DNA of 9,548 nucleotides, taken from the NCBI GenBank assembly GCA_002336115.1, contig DDEN01000013.1, positions 18,207 through 27,754 of the forward strand, in the 5' to 3' direction. The notes beneath the pieces are model-generated. The model ran no database searches, was not told the origin of the DNA, and saw nothing but the letters and a program-made list of their open reading frames with translations. The position numbers and the translations under genes were made by a program. This DNA comes from Chitinophagaceae bacterium UBA1953 (GTDB lineage: Bacteria > Bacteroidota > Bacteroidia > Chitinophagales > Chitinophagaceae). Positions 7,096-9,548 of this stretch are shown here, in pieces (the first letter of the stretch is position 1; every line of letters starts with the position of its first letter).

Positions 7096-7126
7096 CTGTA
7101 AATTATTTAAAGTAGCCTGTAAATTA
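7096..7126. repeat. Two direct repeats of CTGTAAATTA, 21 bp apart
   Basis: Exact 10-bp copies lie at 7096-7105 and 7117-7126, 21 bp from start to start, which is two helical turns, so both face the same side of the DNA. The first bases (CTGTAA) recall the CTGTCAT half-site of the proteobacterial Pho box, but that box repeats every 11 bp and is not established in this phylum. It is about 300 bp upstream of the operon start. A possible regulator-binding site; function unproven. Confidence 0.4.
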
Positions 7127-7420
7127 ATCTCTTATGTTAAAGTTTGGCTAAACTAAGAATTATAGTGGTTGAAGGATTTATCCATCAATCTCACATATCA
7201 GGAATGTAGAAAATGTACTGCTGTTCTAACGTAAGTAGAGATATGAGTTGTGCTTATTTACGTTTTAACTGCGAAATTCATACTTTGGTTTTTGTTTTGA
7301 ATAGTGTACATACTCCTTTTTTATCACTACCAAAGGAACAATCCCAATATGGGAGTTGTTTAGCTAAGTCTATTGAGTGAGTGATCAGGTTTAGTGATTT
7401 GAGTATTTCATTCAGGAACC

Positions 7421-7476
7421 CAGAAAAAAGCCAAACTGCCGGCCCTTTCGTATAATGTGAAAGGACCGGCAGTTTG
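7421..7476 (-). terminator. Intrinsic terminator of the T9SS lamin-tail gene
   Basis: Arms at 7432-7449 and 7459-7476 (18 bp each, CAAACTGCCGG in the left arm) enclose a 9-nt loop. In the minus-strand transcript the hairpin is followed by GGC and six U residues (7424-7429). The one non-Watson-Crick position is G-U in the minus-strand RNA but A-C in a plus-strand RNA, which agrees with selection for the minus direction. The stem begins 26 nt after the stop codon of the upstream gene and separates it from the phosphate operon. Confidence 0.92.
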
Positions 7477-7502
7477 AAATTTTGCAAATAAAATGGTGTT
7501 GG

Positions 7503-9548
7503 TTATCTGACTACAATTTTTTGCATTTGCATTTTTTTACTGGTTTTATGTTTCATTTTTACCATGTATATTCCTTTTGGCAATCCAGATAAATCTACTG
7601 AAGTTACACCCTGGTTTGACTGAACTGATTTCACTGGTTTGCCAATAGATGACAAAATTGTTATATCGAACAGCTCATTGGCAGGATTTGAAATGTACAG
7701 GATATCACTGGTTGGATTAGGATAAACCGTAATACCATTCTGCACGTTAGGTGAAATAGCTGTATGTAAAACACAGCCACTACCCGGTGTAGCTTTTATT
7801 GTTGTTCCCTGGAGTGTAGTGAATGCATCTTCTGAAGCTTCCCAACTGCTTGCAAGGCTATTATCCAGATTAGGATCACAAAGTGTAAGTGATGAGCCAC
7901 CTCCATTAGGACTTGTTGGCCATGGATCTACACTGTTATATGAAACCGAATCAATAAGCTGACCGTTTTTATGAAAGATCTTTACTTCGTCAGCTTTTCC
8001 GAAATTGAATTTTATACTTTTAAAATCAGGAACAAACGGGAAAAGTTCGGGCTTGCCATCATCACTGGTTTCAATTGTGTAATATTTGCCGGGGGCTAAA
8101 ACAGCCCCTGCAGGAAGAACAATCGGATCAGCTTTGTGAAGAGGATCAGAATCCAGAATATAGAATCCTTCCATATCAACAGAAGTGGTGCCGTTGTTGT
8201 ATAGCTCTACCCATTCTTGTTTGGTTGAAACATCAGGTGAAGTATACATGATTTCAGTGATAACAATGCTAGGCAGAACGAAAGGTTTTTCAATGATTGA
8301 GAATGTTGCAGCGCTTTCACCCATCGGATCGCCATCAACTGCATCAGATATTTTAACCTTGTAATCTGTAGCAACTCCAAGTGCATCCGGAATATTCCAT
8401 GTGTAACTACCGGTATTTGCCACTGAAGCCTCAATTACCAATGGATTTGAACCTGTAAGTTCAATTTTAACATCTCCTGTAAAGTTAGTTGCTGTCCAGG
8501 TAATAGTTTGGGTTGAACCTTGTACATATGATTCTCCACCAATTGGAGAAGTAACTGCAATTGAAGTGGGTATGGTCATATCCGACAGAGAGCGGGAAGT
8601 GATCTGCATTTGAGCATCAAACTGACCAACAATACAAATTGAAGAAATAGGTCCTGTCGGTACCTTGGTTCCGATATAATCAACTGCTGGGAAGGCTGTG
8701 CGATAAGCCATTAGCAGATTATCTTGTCCTTCGATATCGTAGTTTTTGGATTTAATGAAGAGTCCGGTCGCAGCATCCCACTGGTTAGGCGTTTTGAATG
8801 CAAAATTTTCAATTTTAACCAGTTTGCCCTGGTCATCTTTTGTTAAACTTGCAAGTGTGCGTACTTCAGGAACAATAACAGTTCCGATAGCATGTTCACC
8901 TGTAGCAGCCATTGGAGTGAATTCTAACAGTTCATGATAAAAAAGGATTTTTCCTTCAATATTTGTAATACCTTCTCCAACATTGTAAGCACCAATAAAT
9001 CCTGGATTTGGATCGTCGATTAAAACCGCAGCAGTAGCATCCTGAATATATTTCTGGTTACGCGAAGCCTGTGAGAAAGTTACAGTTGCAATTCCAGTGT
9101 ATTTTACGATTGAATTCAATGGTTGAGCCCTTAACGATGCCAAATCATTTACAACTGCAATAATTGTGAAATTAGTGCCTTCAGTTGTAATTAATGGATT
9201 GGCAACATCCGTTATACGCAATTTGTATTCAGTAGAATACTGAGCATCAGCAGGAATAGAAAATGTTTCAGTTCCATCGGAAGGGGTGGATGCAAAAAAT
9301 TCCTGCCATTTGTTTTCACTTGGAACCCAGGCTTCAACTTTCACATCGGTAACGTTTTTTGATACCCAATTTATGGTCACCTGGTTGCCGGCATAATAAG
9401 GTCCGGTTTCAGTGATAGTAACATCGCTGATTGATTGTACCAGGCTGGCTGCAGTGGTAAAAGTTACTGATTGCTCAAGGCTTGCATTATTACTTAATCC
9501 TTCAACCGGGGCAATGGCCAGGTAATAGAGTTGCTCGTTTGCCAGGTC
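7503..9548 (-). CDS. Secreted modular protein with lamin-tail and T9SS sorting domains (5' end outside window)
   Basis: The frame is open to the right edge, giving 681 visible residues; the GTG at 9378-9380 is not the true start because 56 codons in phase precede it with the same domain style. Numbering from the edge: an Ig-like domain at about 38-128 (AGNQVTINW, YKLRITD) resembling Kre9/Ser-Thr-rich anchor folds; an OB-fold-like domain at about 134-325 (SIVKYTGIATVTF, KYIQDATAAVLIDD, INIEGKI-like strand); a second Ig-like domain at about 330-420 (SPIGGESYVQGSTQTITW, YKVKISD); a lamin-tail domain at about 425-595 (IVITEIMYTSPD, EWVELYNNG, VDMEGFYILD, LPAGAVLAPGKYYTI); and a type IX secretion sorting domain from about 605 (VYPNPTSDILYI, LSGLPKGIYMVKM, ending KIVVR). 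It is thus exported through the outer membrane and probably surface-attached. OB-fold plus lamin-tail modules often accompany secreted nucleases or phosphoesterases; any catalytic part would lie beyond the edge. Confidence 0.92.
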   Translation of the reverse strand, partial: DLANEQLYYLAIAPVEGLSNNASLEQSVTFTTAASLVQSISDVTITETGPYYAGNQVTINWVSKNVTDVKVEAWVPSENKWQEFFASTPSDGTETFSIPADAQYSTEYKLRITDVANPLITTEGTNFTIIAVVNDLASLRAQPLNSIVKYTGIATVTFSQASRNQKYIQDATAAVLIDDPNPGFIGAYNVGEGITNIEGKILFYHELLEFTPMAATGEHAIGTVIVPEVRTLASLTKDDQGKLVKIENFAFKTPNQWDAATGLFIKSKNYDIEGQDNLLMAYRTAFPAVDYIGTKVPTGPISSICIVGQFDAQMQITSRSLSDMTIPTSIAVTSPIGGESYVQGSTQTITWTATNFTGDVKIELTGSNPLVIEASVANTGSYTWNIPDALGVATDYKVKISDAVDGDPMGESAATFSIIEKPFVLPSIVITEIMYTSPDVSTKQEWVELYNNGTTSVDMEGFYILDSDPLHKADPIVLPAGAVLAPGKYYTIETSDDGKPELFPFVPDFKSIKFNFGKADEVKIFHKNGQLIDSVSYNSVDPWPTSPNGGGSSLTLCDPNLDNSLASSWEASEDAFTTLQGTTIKATPGSGCVLHTAISPNVQNGITVYPNPTSDILYISNPANELFDITILSSIGKPVKSVQSNQGVTSVDLSGLPKGIYMVKMKHKTSKKMQMQKIVVR

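Larger units (their letters stand above)
6796..7420. other. AT-rich gene-free region, probable operon promoter and leader
   Basis: About 625 nt with no convincing gene on either strand: frames are short, and the one longer minus-strand frame near 7278-7487 begins inside the terminator stem. The region is very AT-rich, especially 6820-7000. It must contain the promoter of the DUF47-PiT operon, but I could not find a clean Bacteroidota-type promoter (TTTG, then TAnnTTTG) on the minus strand. What can be seen is an inverted repeat near the gene start, two sets of direct repeats further upstream (listed separately), and a weak imperfect hairpin around 7038-7063 (AGCCAG with CTGGTT). A small RNA or long 5' leader cannot be excluded. 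Confidence 0.6.

Noticed and set aside
7278..7487. 69-codon minus-strand reading frame
   Set aside because: Its start and first codons come from the intrinsic terminator hairpin and the rest has no recognisable features; more likely chance.
9378..9380. GTG as start codon of the T9SS lamin-tail protein
   Set aside because: The frame stays open for 56 more codons to the window edge and falls in the middle of an Ig-like domain; no signal peptide follows the GTG.

Overview
The window looks like a chromosomal segment from a Gram-negative member of the Bacteroidota. The signs are a C-terminal type IX secretion (Por) sorting domain, a porin with a Sec signal peptide and terminal Phe, a lipoprotein with an acidic stretch after its lipid-bearing Cys, moderate to low GC, starts without strong Shine-Dalgarno sequences, and a GerE-type helix-turn-helix of the kind this phylum often attaches to membrane sensors. 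The species cannot be named from this stretch.

All recognisable genes lie on the minus strand, so transcription runs from high to low coordinates. Region A (7503-9548) holds the C-terminal 681 residues of a large secreted, modular protein: Ig-like, OB-fold-like, Ig-like, lamin-tail and T9SS sorting domains. It ends at a strong intrinsic terminator (7421-7476). Region B (6796-7420) is an AT-rich gene-free gap with a 20-bp inverted repeat, two 10-bp direct repeats 21 bp apart and an 11-bp repeat. It should carry the promoter of the next operon.

Region C (1-6795) is one tight run of six co-directional genes with gaps of 6, 17, 26, 6 and 13 nt: a DUF47/PhoU-like protein; a PiT-family phosphate permease fused to a coiled coil and a LuxR/GerE-type DNA-binding domain; a phosphate-selective porin-like (OprO/OprP family) outer-membrane protein; a lipoprotein with two lamin-tail domains; an SdiA-regulated-type beta-propeller lipoprotein; and a protein running off the left edge that may have a triphosphate-tunnel (CYTH-like) fold.

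The parts suggest an envelope-spanning phosphate uptake route: porin and surface lipoproteins outside, PiT permease with DUF47 partner at the inner membrane, and possibly a (poly)phosphate-handling enzyme in the cytoplasm. The most striking point is that the permease carries its own DNA-binding domain. This suggests a one-component transporter-sensor-regulator that reads phosphate (or transport flux) and acts directly on transcription, perhaps of its own operon. The domain fusion is visible in the sequence; the sensing role, the autoregulation and the operators are inference.
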